Part shown: positions 19,501 to 30,328 of the stretch, piece after piece | Position numbering within the stretch: the first letter of the stretch is position 1 | Layout: the number at the start of each line of letters is the position of its first letter | Assembly: GCA_026745465.1 (NCBI GenBank) | Contig: JACYXH010000273.1 | Span: forward strand, 1,024,046 to 1,088,045 | DNA length: 64,000 nucleotides | Direction: 5' to 3' | Source of the DNA: Lota lota | Taxonomy: Eukaryota; Chordata; Actinopteri; Gadiformes; Lotidae | The notes under the pieces: model-generated | What the model saw: only the letters and a program-made list of their open reading frames with translations | Told to the model about the DNA's origin: nothing | Database searches by the model: none | Position numbers and translations under genes: made by a program

Positions 19501-22500
19501 TAGCTGGGTCTCCCCTTCATCTCCTCTCCTACCACATGTTAGGTCATCCTATAGCTGGGTCTCCTCTTCATCTCCTCTCTTACGACATGTTGGGTCATCC
19601 TATAGCTGGGTCTCACCTTGCTCTCCTCTCCTACCACATGTTAGGTCATCCTATAGCTGGGTCTCCTCTTCATCTCCTCTCCTACCACATGTTGGGTCAT
19701 CCTATAGCTGGGTCTCACCTTGCTCTCCTCTCCTACCACATGGTAGGTTATCCTGTAACGTTGGTAGGAGATGCTGGAAGCTCTCCACGTGATCACAGCA
19801 AAATGGGGTCCTACCACACTGGCCTTGACCGCTGTGGAGCACAACATAATGACATATATAATACAATTACCATACACAATATAGTAAAGTTATAACACAG
19901 TTTCAATATCATTATAATACACAGTACGGTAATATTATAAAGCACAGTATAATACAGTAATACCATAGCAATATTATAATAAATAATGGGACACCGTTCG
20001 CTCACCGCTAGCGGTGGTGAATGTGGTGGAGATGGCTTGGCTCTGGAGACTGTTCTTCTGGCTCAGGGCCTTCACTGTGTACACAGTCCCTCTCTGCAGC
20101 GCCCTCAGCTGGTGCTCCACAGCGCGGCCTGACACCATCACCGTCACCGTTACGTTAGGGACTGGCGGAGGGAAGGTACAATCAGTCACAAAACGACGAG
20201 GCCATCAAACAAGCGACTTGTTCTCGGGTTTGAATCCGTATCATTTGAAGGATCTCTGTTCTCACTCTTGGCCGACTCGTAGCTGATAATAAAGCGATCC
20301 ACTTTCCCCGGGCTGGGCGTCCATTGCAGCAGGGCGCTGGTGTCCGTAACGTCCACAGCTCTGAACTGCACTGGGGGGGCGGGAACTGCAAATGGAAGAT
20401 TAGAAATAGTGTCAATTCAACGTCCTCAAAGACCAAGACACACTCAAACAAATCATCGTGGTATACTTTTGGTACCAGGTGAGGGTATACAATGTCTGGC
20501 ATGGGAGCATGTGGTACCAGGTGAGGGTATACTATGTCTGGTATGGGAGCATATGGTACCAGGTGAGGGTATACTATGTCTGGTATGGGAGCAAGGCGAG
20601 TGACTTGTGTACCAGTGGTGATGTGGGATGTGAGGGCATCACTCTGGGCTTTTCCTTGTGTGGTTGTTATGGTGATGATGTATGAGGACCCTGCACCCAA
20701 CTGGGACAGGACCACATGGGAATGATGGGAGTCGACCGTCTCAAAGCTGCTTTCGCCTGGCAGGATAAGATGCACAAAGACGTTTTTAATAAATCAAGAA
20801 CAGTCAACAACGATGGTGTAAAGTGTTTCTATATCAAGTTAGGTAATACTGTATGATGCAACAACTTTACCAAACCTGTAATAGAGTTGGTGTATGTGAC
20901 CCTGAAGCTGGTGAATGGGGTCTTTGGTTTGGACCAGGACACAGTGACAGAAGACTCTGTCACGTTGCTGAACATCATCTCCGTCACTGGCTCAGGCCCT
21001 GGTAAAAGACAAAACAAATGCATGTTAGCATGTTTGCTAGTGTGTTTGTTTATATTACCCATTATGAAGCCATTTACCTGTGATTAAAGATATTCTGTGG
21101 ATCTTGGACCTTCTCCCAGAGGCTGTACCAAATATCTGCAGGAGGTAGCGTGTGTTTGCCTGAAGGTGGCCAAACTCCACCGAACGCACGTTCCCAGGAA
21201 GAACTATGGAGACTCTCTGCTCCTCTGCTTTTCCTCTGGGGCTGGTGGCTTTAGCTGAAGAAGTCCCTTCATCTGTGTTTTCCCTCAGCGTCTGCGCTGC
21301 TGTCGCGTTCTTTGAGGCTGTTGTTGCCATGCCATCAATGTCCAGCTTTCTGTCCACTGCCTCTTGCTCTACCATTCCCTCAGCCTCAATCCTCTGCTCT
21401 CTCCTGATCACAGTAAAGTTCTTGAACATCCCTGGCGGAGCAGACCATGTCACAGTAAAGCTGTAAGAGGACACGTTGGAGACCTTCACAGAACCGAGGC
21501 CTCCTCCTGATCTTCTGCTTGTGTGTTGTTGTGTTGCCATGTCCCCAGTTAACTGGATGACTGTCTCTTTCTGATGCACTTTAGCTGATGACTCTCCATG
21601 TTCTACACTGGTCACATTCACTAAATACTGGCTCTTCTGTGTATCTTTTGCTTTCCAGGAACCAATCTTGCTTGTTTGAGTTTTTGCAGCCTTTTCATCA
21701 CTGCGTGACTTGATAAGTGGTGTATGGTTGGCTGTGGGTGTGGGCTTGTCTTTGGCGCTCAGTGTAGCGATAGTCGTAGAAGACTTTGTAACCACCACCT
21801 GATCAACTGGAGTGTCTTTGGTAGACTTTGCATCAGCAGACTGATTGACTGTCAAAACTGAAGTTGCGAACTTGTCTTTGGTTATTGTTGCTGCACCACT
21901 GACTGTCGTAGGCTTTGTTAGTCTAGAGTGAATAGTCCTTACCTCTGTTACAATGGTCTTTTCTGTGTTTGGCTTCAAATCGCTTGATGTTTTAAGTGAA
22001 GTCTTCTGATTGACTGAAGCTGTTGGCTTGCCTTTGCTGCCAGTGGTACCACTGGTTTTCACCATTTTGGATGCTGTCAAAACCACTGTTTTAACACCAC
22101 TTGGATGTGTCTTAACTGAAGTTATCTGATCAACTGCAGACACTTGCTTTTCTTTGCCTATTGTGTTACCACCAGTGACCGTGGAGAGCACTGTTTTAGC
22201 CACTGTAATGCAGGGTTAACATCACTTGAATGTGTTTTCACTGAAGTTGTCTGATTGGCTGAACTCGTGTGCTTGTCTTTACTGGCAGTGATACTACTTA
22301 AAATAGCTTTCCCAGAACCAATCTTGCTCTTTGGAGTATTTGTGTTATCAACAGTCTGCACCACATTTGATGCGTTTACACTCCCGGTTTTGACCTCTTT
22401 GATCAGTGTATGGGCAGATGATTGGGTGACATCTTTCTCAGCCAGTGTGGAAGGATGTAGGGAGTTCTTTATGTTAGATGTTTCCATGACCTTGGTCATA

Positions 22501-24384
22501 ACAGTCAGAACTTTGGCAGTACCATTGGTCACTTTCATGACACCCAAGGTAACATTTGTTTGTGGCTGATCTTGCAGCTGGCCAGAGGTAGCATGTGGTT
22601 TAGCCATGACCCCTTCTTGCTTAATCATCTGTTTGGCTTCAGATTTGGGTGAAAGTTCTTTGCTGGTCAGGGCTGTAGTTCTTTCTTTGCGGGCATCCTC
22701 TTGCTTTTTCCCCTTGGGTTTCCCTAGAGTTAGAGTCTGGTCCTTCTTCTGAGAGATCGTTGTCTCTGCCTTTGTGCTCTTGTCTAGAGGTATCTTCACA
22801 ATCTCTGCGTTCGTCTTGACCTTCACTTTGTCACCTTCTGAAATTGAAGAACAGCGACTGAGTTCGAGGAGTGTGTGAACTGTGATGACATTAGAAAACA
22901 ACAATCTTAATGGAGATGGTTCAGGGTTTTATGGCAAGGCCATTTACTGACTCACTTGTTTCACAGTTGACTCCAGATGCACACCTACTGCAGTCCGGGC
23001 CTTGGAACCCCACCAAACACACACATCTCCCCATCTCACATTCACCATTTCCATTACAATCATTTGGACACTTTCCTGTATGGAAAGAAAAGAAGAGGAG
23101 CCGCACATGAGTATTTAAAGTGACAATGTGCGAGATTTGCACCTCTATCGCTAATTAGCATTTAATAGGCAAAATCCGTTTTTGGTCTAATCTTGCTATG
23201 TTTGCCAGCAGTCACTCGCTAACAACCAGCAGCCAAAGCCAACACGCTACAGTCGTGTCACAACTCTTTTTGTCATTCCTTTTTTTTGCCCTTTTTATAA
23301 ATGCACCGAGGAATTGCAACAGCTGAAGGCGCTGCACAGTAGATTATTTTACTTTAAAATAATAATAATAAAGATATTAGTAAATCTTACACATTGTCAG
23401 TTTAAAAGTGAACACATGTAAAACAATCATGAAGAAAGTGATTCAATCCAAACGTTGACCTTTCAGAGCGGTCATCTCCTCCTCCAGTCGATCTAGACGT
23501 GTCTTCAGTGCCTCCATCTCCGACTGGCAGCTCTCAGAGCATCCTGCAGGCACCACGCTGATCTTATGGGTGACCACCAGAGGAGAGCCAGGCATCAGCT
23601 TCACCTCCTGCTCCGTGGTGTGGCTGGCGTTGCACCTCTCGCTGATCACCGCCTTGATTGGTTGCGTCGAGGCTGGCTTCTTTGCGTCCTTAGCCCCACT
23701 GGTCACGACAGGGGTTTTGATGTCTTTGGCCGACCTTGCGTTACTGGTTGAGGTCTGATTGACTGAGGTCGTCGGCCTGCCCTTGCTGGCTGGTTTAGCC
23801 ACTATAATGGCGGGCTTCTCTGTGACAGCCTCGCTTGAAGGTTTGGGCGTCGACTGAATTCTCTGAGTGACGGTTGGGCCGGACTTGCCGATTGCAAGAG
23901 ATTTGATTGGAGTTGTTTGATTTGTTGAAGCTGTAAGCTTGTCTTTAGCAGTTTTGGCGGCACTATCTGTGACAGCAGTAACAAGTTTTTTATTAATTTT
24001 GACATCACGAGTGGGAGGAATGAATGTCTTATTAATGGCGTGCTTGTCCTTAATAGAGGCTGTCAGTGTCTTTGGGGATGTTGTATGGAGGGCTTGGCTT
24101 AACATGGAAGCATTCTTCATTTTCGTGCTCTTTGTCGCGTTGACCATCAGAGGTTTTTGCTTGACCGTCAAGGGGGTCGGAATCGTTTGATTGGCTGCAT
24201 TTGGCTTTGGGGTGGCCGGAAAGTTCTGTTTGGCAAGAGGCGGAGCGTTTTTCAGGATAGAAAGGGTGATAACGACATCGGATTTGATAATATCACTTCC
24301 TGTGGAGTTTCTCTTCTCATTGGCTGTGGTGTGACGGGCGGGGACAGGAGTGATGAGCAGGACAAGACAGAGAGAGAACAGCAT
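16571..24384 (-). CDS. TNXB: Tenascin-X-like extracellular-matrix glycoprotein, one frame break
   Basis: Tenascins are secreted oligomeric matrix proteins. Exons: 23460-24384 (coding; exon to about 24485), 22956-23075, 21078-22837, 20876-20998, 20613-20756, 20266-20385, 20006-20161, 19719-19831, 18592-18727, 18003-18154, 17831-17927, 17175-17336, 16847-17010 and 16571-16672. Order of parts: signal [16 protein letters not shown]; Lys/Thr-rich stretch; assembly region GCSESC with heptads [19 protein letters not shown]; one EGF-like repeat ([18 protein letters not shown]); a second long Lys/Thr/Ser-rich region; four FNIII domains, three split over two exons; then a fibrinogen-like domain ([37 protein letters not shown]). 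Total about 1424 codons, far shorter than mammalian TNXB. Exon 3 is 1760 bases where phase demands a multiple of three, and the frame changes near 22205-22215. An untranslated first exon further right is implied by an acceptor at 24486. Confidence 0.9.
17380..17815. repeat. About 45-base minisatellite in a TNX fibrinogen-domain intron
   Basis: About nine units with gtcatgacactaaagggtgg and agcagagggagtaac, between fibrinogen-domain exons 2 and 3. Purely intronic. Confidence 0.92.
18345..18565. repeat. 32-base minisatellite in TNX intron
   Basis: About seven units of gacccagtgagacagcctcg plus ggacagggtttg, between the last FNIII exon and the first fibrinogen exon. Confidence 0.92.
18728..19039. 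other. TNX intron, short (CA)n and unique sequence
   Basis: Contains a short CA repeat near 18735-18762 and otherwise unremarkable intronic sequence leading into the 51-base array. Confidence 0.5.
19040..19740. repeat. 51-base minisatellite carrying copies of a TNX FNIII exon end and donor
   Basis: About 14 units. On the minus strand a unit contains catgtggtaggagaggag followed by a donor-like sequence and acccagctataggatgac. The first part matches the end of the exon at 19719-19831 (YHVVGEESK|gtgaga). Because 51 is divisible by three, plus-strand reading frames stay open through the array, giving spurious 250-340 residue ORFs. Confidence 0.95.
20459..20600. repeat. About 41-base repeat in TNX intron
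   Basis: Three to four units with ggtaccaggtgagggtatac and tatgtctggtatgggagca, just downstream of the donor of the second-FNIII exon that ends at 20613. Confidence 0.85.
23150..23290. repeat. Dispersed repeat, copy B, inverted relative to copy A
   Basis: Contains cactcgctaacaaccagcag, ccaaagccaacacgc and ctttttgtcattcc, the reverse complement of blocks at 66-205. It lies in the intron between the first and second TNX coding exons. Confidence 0.5.
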
Positions 24385-24485
24385 TTTGACCCAGAAGCCG
24401 AAATCCTCTGGAGGCCTTGGAATATGAATACAATAACAAATTCCTTCCAGTATGCGTCCTCTGTTACAGTGAGCGGGGGTCTTTC

Positions 24486-24700
24486 CTAGAGGCAAATTCA
24501 GAAAGAAAGAAAAGACAAACTTAGTGTAAGCAGAAGGTTTCATTTCAGAAAAGTTTTTTTTTTTGTGAACCACCCAGCTACAGGCGTATAGAGCCCCATT
24601 CACTACTGGCTTCACTGACCACATCATCCACACCACCACCCCACTCACACACCCACTAACCCCTCACAGCAGATCCACTACAGCCTAGCAAACCCTCCAC
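24486..24700. other. TNX 5' side, no exon assigned
   Basis: An acceptor (ctctag|gaaag on the minus strand) ends the first coding exon at 24485, so an upstream untranslated exon should exist further right. I could not identify it. Confidence 0.35.
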
Positions 24701-25382
24701 AACGCTCCTAACCCTAAGCCTACTCCTACTCACTCTAACCCTGCTAACCCTAACCCTACTCACCCTAACCCTGCTAACCTTAACCCTACTCACCCTATCC
24801 CTAACCCTACTCACCCTAACCCTGCTAACCTTAACCCTACTCACCCTATCCCTAACCCTACTCACCCTAACCCTGCTAACCCAAACCCTGCTAACCCTAA
24901 CCCTACTAACCCTAACCTTACTAACCTTAACCCTACTCACCCTATCCCTAACCCTACTCACCCTAACCCTGCTAACCTTAACCCTACTCACCCTATCCCT
25001 AACCCTACTCACCCTAACACCTGCTAACCCAAACCCTGCTAACCCTAACCCTACTAACCCTAACCTTACTAACCTTAACCCTACTCACCCTATCCCTAAC
25101 CCTACTCACCCTAACCCTGCTAACCTTAACCCTACTCACCCTATCCCTAACCCTACTCACCCAAACCCTGCTAACCCTAACCCTACTAACCCTAACCCTA
25201 CTAACCCTAACCTTACTAACCTTAACCCTACTCACCCTATCCCTAACCCTACTCACCCTAACCCTGCTAACCTTAACCCTACTCACCCTATCCCTAACCC
25301 TACTCACCCAAACCCTGCTAACCCTAACCCTACTAACCCTAACCCTACTCACCCTACCCTTGCTAACCCTAACCCTAACTAC
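24700..25382. repeat. Telomere-like degenerate array (CCCTAAC-based)
   Basis: Built from ccctaaccctactcacccta, accctgctaaccttaaccct and tatccctaaccctactcacc. Every module contains CCCTAA or CCTTAA units separated by ctact or ctgct, with a higher-order period of about 60-65 bases. It resembles an interstitial telomeric repeat that has diverged. Confidence 0.9.
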
Positions 25383-26245
25383 ATACCAGCAGAGTGTTGG
25401 TTGAGGCCCAGCTTAAAGTTTAGACAGAAGTTTAGACTCACAAGCAAATCTATTTATCCTGTTTATAATGTCCCATTCTATTAGAAAGAAAAACGTGTTG
25501 AAGGCAACCACGCACAATGTTTTTTTAACTCAAACACCAGGTGACATTCATTGCTCACAGAACGCTAGACAAATGCACCGCGTGTGTTTCCAAAATCTAC
25601 AACTGTGCATCGATTCACTAGCGATATTAAAGTGAGCCTTGCCACCGTGAAGTAAATCTCCATAGAATGGCGGTTTGAGCTACGCAGGAAGGAGAGGAGT
25701 GTGGGCTGCAGGATCTGTAGAGGCCTAACAGAGCCGCACTGTATCGCAGCAGAGCACACCGGGCTTCTTTCACCATAGGTTACATAACCACATCTCAGAG
25801 AGGAGGCCAGCAGTACATCAGGCTATATACATTCATTCTACTCTACTATGTATTGATGCTACTACTATAAGATCCCAACGGGGTAAATTGAAAATGCTGC
25901 AATGGGATGAAGGGATCAGTTGGTTTAATGAACACAATTATGTCAGGATTGTCACAAAAACTGAAAACATTTTCAGTACTTTTTTTTTTCACTTAAGAAT
26001 ATTACTATTTTCTTGCAATCCAATTGTAGGATTGCTGCTATTCATGCATGTAAATATACATTACTTTAACCTGTTCAATTAAATCATTTAAATATTATTT
26101 TGGTACTTATTTAAACCCAACATTTTGCAATTGTATTATGTGTATTTTACATCATTCAATATGGAAATCACTCAACCTTTACTCAATCAAATGCATTGGA
26201 TGGGACGAATTGCACATACACATTGAAGTACAGTACAGTACTGGT
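25383..26245. other. AT-rich intergenic DNA, nothing identified
   Basis: No exon, RNA gene or repeat array of note. Scattered short open frames show no protein features. Confidence 0.4.
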
Positions 26246-26705
26246 GCCAGTTATACCAGTTATACCACAGTAATACCAGTTATACCACAGTAATACCAGT
26301 TATACCACAGTAATACCAGTTATAACACAGTAATACCAGTTATAACACAGTAATACCACAGTTAAACCACAGTTATACCACAGTAATATACCACAGTAAT
26401 ATCACAGTAATACCAGTTAAACCATAGTTAAACCACAGTTATACCACAGTAATATACCACAGTAATATCACAGTAATACCAGTTAAACCACAGTTATACC
26501 AGTTATACCACAGTAATATCACAGTTAAACCACAGTTATACCACAGTAATACCATTTATACCACAGTAATATCACAGTAATACCACAGTAAAACCACAGT
26601 AATATACCACAGTAATATCACAGTAATACCAGTTACACCACAGTTAAACCACAGTTATACCAGTTATACTACAGTAATATCACAGTATTACCACAGTTCT
26701 ACCAC
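26245..26705. repeat. Short-period array of accagttataccacagtaat
   Basis: Irregular tandem array of 10-20-base modules (accacagtaat, accagttat, atcacagtaat). Confidence 0.92.
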
Positions 26706-26884
26706 AAGCATGCGTCAGATAAGTTGGAAAACCTACTGGGATGGTGATGTGGCTCTTAACTCTAAGTCTGCTCGTCCGCTGCTCCCTCCATCTGACTGGT
26801 GAAGCTCACTGAGACCTGCTGGGTAGACGAGGAGGAGGAAGAGGAGCTAGCACTAGAAAGGGGAAGAACCTAAATGTGTGCTGC

Positions 26885-27690
26885 CACTTAGGAACCCCCC
26901 ATCACCTCCACTTACCCCATCACCTCCACTTAACCCCATAACCTCCACTTACCCCCCCCATCACCTCCATTTACCCCATCACCTCCACTTACTCCTCATC
27001 ACCCCCTCACCTCCACTTACCCCATCACCTCCACCTACCCCCATCACCTCCACTCAGCCCCATCACCTCCACTTACCCCATCACCTCCTTTTACCCCCTC
27101 ACCTCCACTTACCCCTCACCTCCACTCACCCCCTCACCTCCACTTACCCCATCACCTCCACCTACCCCCATCACCTCCACTTAGCCCCATCACCTCCACT
27201 TACCCCATCACCTCCACTTAACCCCATAACCTCCACTTACCCCTCATCACCCCTACTTACCTCATCACCTCCACTTACCTCATCACCTCCACTTACCCCA
27301 TCACCTCCACCTACCCCCTCACCTCCACTTACCTCATCACCTCCACTTACCCCCATCACCTCCACTTACCCCATCACCTCCTTTTACCCCCTAGCCTCCA
27401 CTTACCCCTCACCTCCACTTACCTCATCACCTCCACTTACCCCATCACCTCCATTTACCCCATCACCTCCACTTACCCCCCATCACTTCCACTTACCCCC
27501 CATCACCTCCACTTACCCCCATCACCTCCACTCACCCCTCACCTCCACTTACCTCTCATCACCCCTACTTACCCCATCACCTCCACTTACCCCTCATCAC
27601 CCCCACTTACCCCATCACCTCCACTTACCCCATCACTTCCACTCACCCCCTAGCCTCCACTTACCCCATCACCTCCACTAAACATTATGT
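26885..27690. repeat. 18-base minisatellite (cccatcacctccacttacc)
   Basis: About 45 short units with variable C runs. A plus-strand 267-residue Pro/Thr/Ser/His-rich reading through it is an artefact of the repeat. Confidence 0.95.
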
Positions 27691-27699
27691 GCACTGAGT

Positions 27700-29335
27700 G
27701 TAATTAATATACGGTGATTATTTAAATACAGTTAAAAAGGTGGAGTCAACAGTCATATCTATATACAAGTATATACAAAAATCTGTTGATGTGTCTTTGT
27801 CACAAACACAACAAAAGTAATGCATGTCATTTAGTACCGCTGACATCTGCTTTAGTTGCTTGAGTCATAGCTGACATCCATAACATCCCTAGTTATATCT
27901 CTAGTCGTATCCCTAGACATCTCTTCTTATATACCTTTAACATCCCAAGTTATATCCCTAGTTATAGCAGACATACCTAGTTAAGGAAGATATCTCTAGT
28001 TATAGCAGACATCCCTAGTTAAGGAAGATATCTCTAGTTATAGCAGACATCCCTAGTTAAGCAGAGATCCTTGACACCTAAAGACGACCTCTGATTGAAT
28101 ACAGCCCCCTTCAGAGTCCTGATTCAGCCGACTATGTATAGTTCAACACTGCATGTATTCAGCTTTGATTCTGGGGGACAGGGCCCTCTCCCCAGATGAA
28201 TGCTCTGTTTGTGTGAGGTAGTGAGACGTTGCTACGTGGGAGTTATGTAAGGAACCAAATATCAGTCAAGGACTACTGTGTGAGGACACCCAGCACCCAC
28301 CCATCTGGGAACCACATGAAGACAAGTCATCAGAACAGCGTCCACACAAACACACACCAAAAAGGTGTCCTTGAACATGACTATGCGTATGCTTATTTAT
28401 TTTTCAGACACGCAGGTACAAGTACACGGGCAAATCCCAACATGCATCCGTCCGTAATAAGATCCTTTCCACAAAGAAGCCAGCAGGTACGTGCTAATGT
28501 TGTCCGTAGCCTAGTGATCCATCTCCACAGAAGCTTCAAGATTCATTCATGAAGACACTACGGTTTTCATTCGTCCATGTGAATCCAGTAACATACACGT
28601 GGTCCACTCAGTGCCATGTGGCTGTGATGGGGTATGTCAATGAAACGAACCCCCTGGCACGGACCATGTGGTCTTCCTTTGGTGTTAGTGATTGACAGAG
28701 TGAGCTCACAGGAAGGAACACCCCTAAAAGCGTCTCATTGGAGTGTGAACTCAAGGGTGGGTGGTCTTCCTGGCATCGCTGCCCCTGTCTGGCAGCAATG
28801 AGCAGCTCAGCCTGACTTTCTCTCTGATCCAGGATCAGTGACACTACCTCAGTTTTACTTTACTCTCTGATCCAGGTTCACTGATACTTTTCCAGCCTGA
28901 GGATAACTGAGAAGTGACGAGAAGTGACGTGGATGTTTTAAAGTTCCTTACCGTGTAGATACGGTGATACGGTTAACTTTGCTCTAGCATGGATGAGATA
29001 CGTTGGGATCCATCACATTTGGGTGAAGAGCTTCATTTAGGAATTTAATGAATCCACCCGAAACCATCTGTCATTAACGTTTATTTCGTTTGCAGCGCCT
29101 AATGTGTCCTGGGGGCCTTTCTGAACCCCAGTCAGCATGTGGTACCGACGCCATGCTAGGGGGATTGCGGAGTTGAAACTATGTGATGTGTGTTTACCTT
29201 TATTGATTCAAGCGTTATGCAATGTCTAACGGTGAATGAACAGAGTGGACATTGACCTGACAGCGGTTTAAGTGACAGTCAGTACTTCCATGTTGTTGAT
29301 ATTGGAGCAGCACAGCGTTTTAAAATAATAAAGTA
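27700..29335. other. Intergenic between TNX and C4-1, no gene supported
   Basis: Contains a small repeat near 27945-28065 (gttatagcagacatcccta and aggaagatatctcta units). The rest is unique sequence. Open frames at 28229-28552 (+) and 28608-28844 (-) have no recognisable domain, signal or splice context. Confidence 0.4.
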
Positions 29336-29339
29336 CATA

Positions 29340-29870
29340 AGCCTGCGCCTGTCCCCCTACTCCCCCCCCCCACTACCCCGCCTACCCCCCTATTCTCCCC
29401 CCACTACTCCCCCTAACCCCCTACTCTCCCCCCCCACTACCGTCCTACTCTCGTCCCTACTCCCCCCTCCTCCTCCCCCTACCCCCCTACTCTCCCCCTT
29501 ACCCCCTACTCCCCCTACCCCCTACTCTCCCCCCTTACCCCCTACTCCCCCCTCCTCCTCCCCCTACCCCCCTACTCTCCCCCTTACCCCCTACTCCCCC
29601 CTCCTCCTCCCCCTACCCCCCTACTCTCCCCCTTACCCCCTACTCCCCCCTCCTACTCCCCCTACTCTCCCCCTTACCCCCTACTCCCTCCTCCTACTCC
29701 CCCTACCCCCCTACTATCCCCCCTTACCCCCCTACTCTCCCCCACACTATTTCCCTAACCCCCCTACCCCCCTACTCTCCCCCCACTACCCCCCTAGTCT
29801 CCCCCACACTATTTTCCCTACCCCCCACTGCTCCCCCCCCACTACTCCCCTCCCCCTTGTTTCTATATTT
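29340..29870. repeat. C-rich array (ccctactccccc) beyond the C4-1 3' end
   Basis: Almost pure C/T/A strand built from cccctactctcccccttacc modules. A poly-C tract occupies the matching position 3' of C4-2 (44303-44332) and of C4-3 (about 60505-60555), so this marks the left edge of each C4 duplication unit. Confidence 0.92.
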
Positions 29871-30148
29871 TACAAATATAAAATGATATCCAACACGTGT
29901 TTGAATAGCTAGTTAAATGTATTGAAAGAGACAGAAACATGATGAGCATGCATGGTTTTATTAGTGTAATAGCGATAGTATATTACACATATTGTTACAG
30001 GTGGATATGCAGAACATAAAGCATTGATTAACCACAGGAGTTACACATTTCATAAGCAGAATATTTGTGGTATATATATTTCAGTTAAGATTTGAGAGGT
30101 CCATTGGTAATCGTTGTGATGGAAACTATACTGAACCAAAGTGGATCT

Positions 30149-30288
30149 TTACAATCTACAGTCATTCAAGTCATTTGCAAAGTCATCATAAGATTTACAA
30201 CTCAGTTTAAATCTCCTCGATGTATTGCACTTCTGTGCATCAGGAACCAGCTCTACCCAAGTGTTGGACTCCAACAGGTACTGCATTC

Positions 30289-30328
<40 letters not shown>

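Noticed and set aside
18870-19895. Plus-strand 341-residue open frame with a 17-residue repeat
   Set aside because: It is produced by the 51-base TNX minisatellite, whose period is a multiple of three. It lies antisense to the TNX exon and intron and has no gene features.
24656-25352. Val-Ser-Arg repeat proteins on the minus strand
   Set aside because: Translation of the telomere-like array, not a gene.
26878-27681. Plus-strand 267-residue Pro/Ser/Thr-rich frame
   Set aside because: It is entirely an 18-base C-rich repeat, with no start context, domains or splice sites.
28229-28844. Possible small genes at 28229-28552 (+) and 28608-28844 (-)
   Set aside because: No recognisable domain, coding bias or splice partners. 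Judged to be chance frames.
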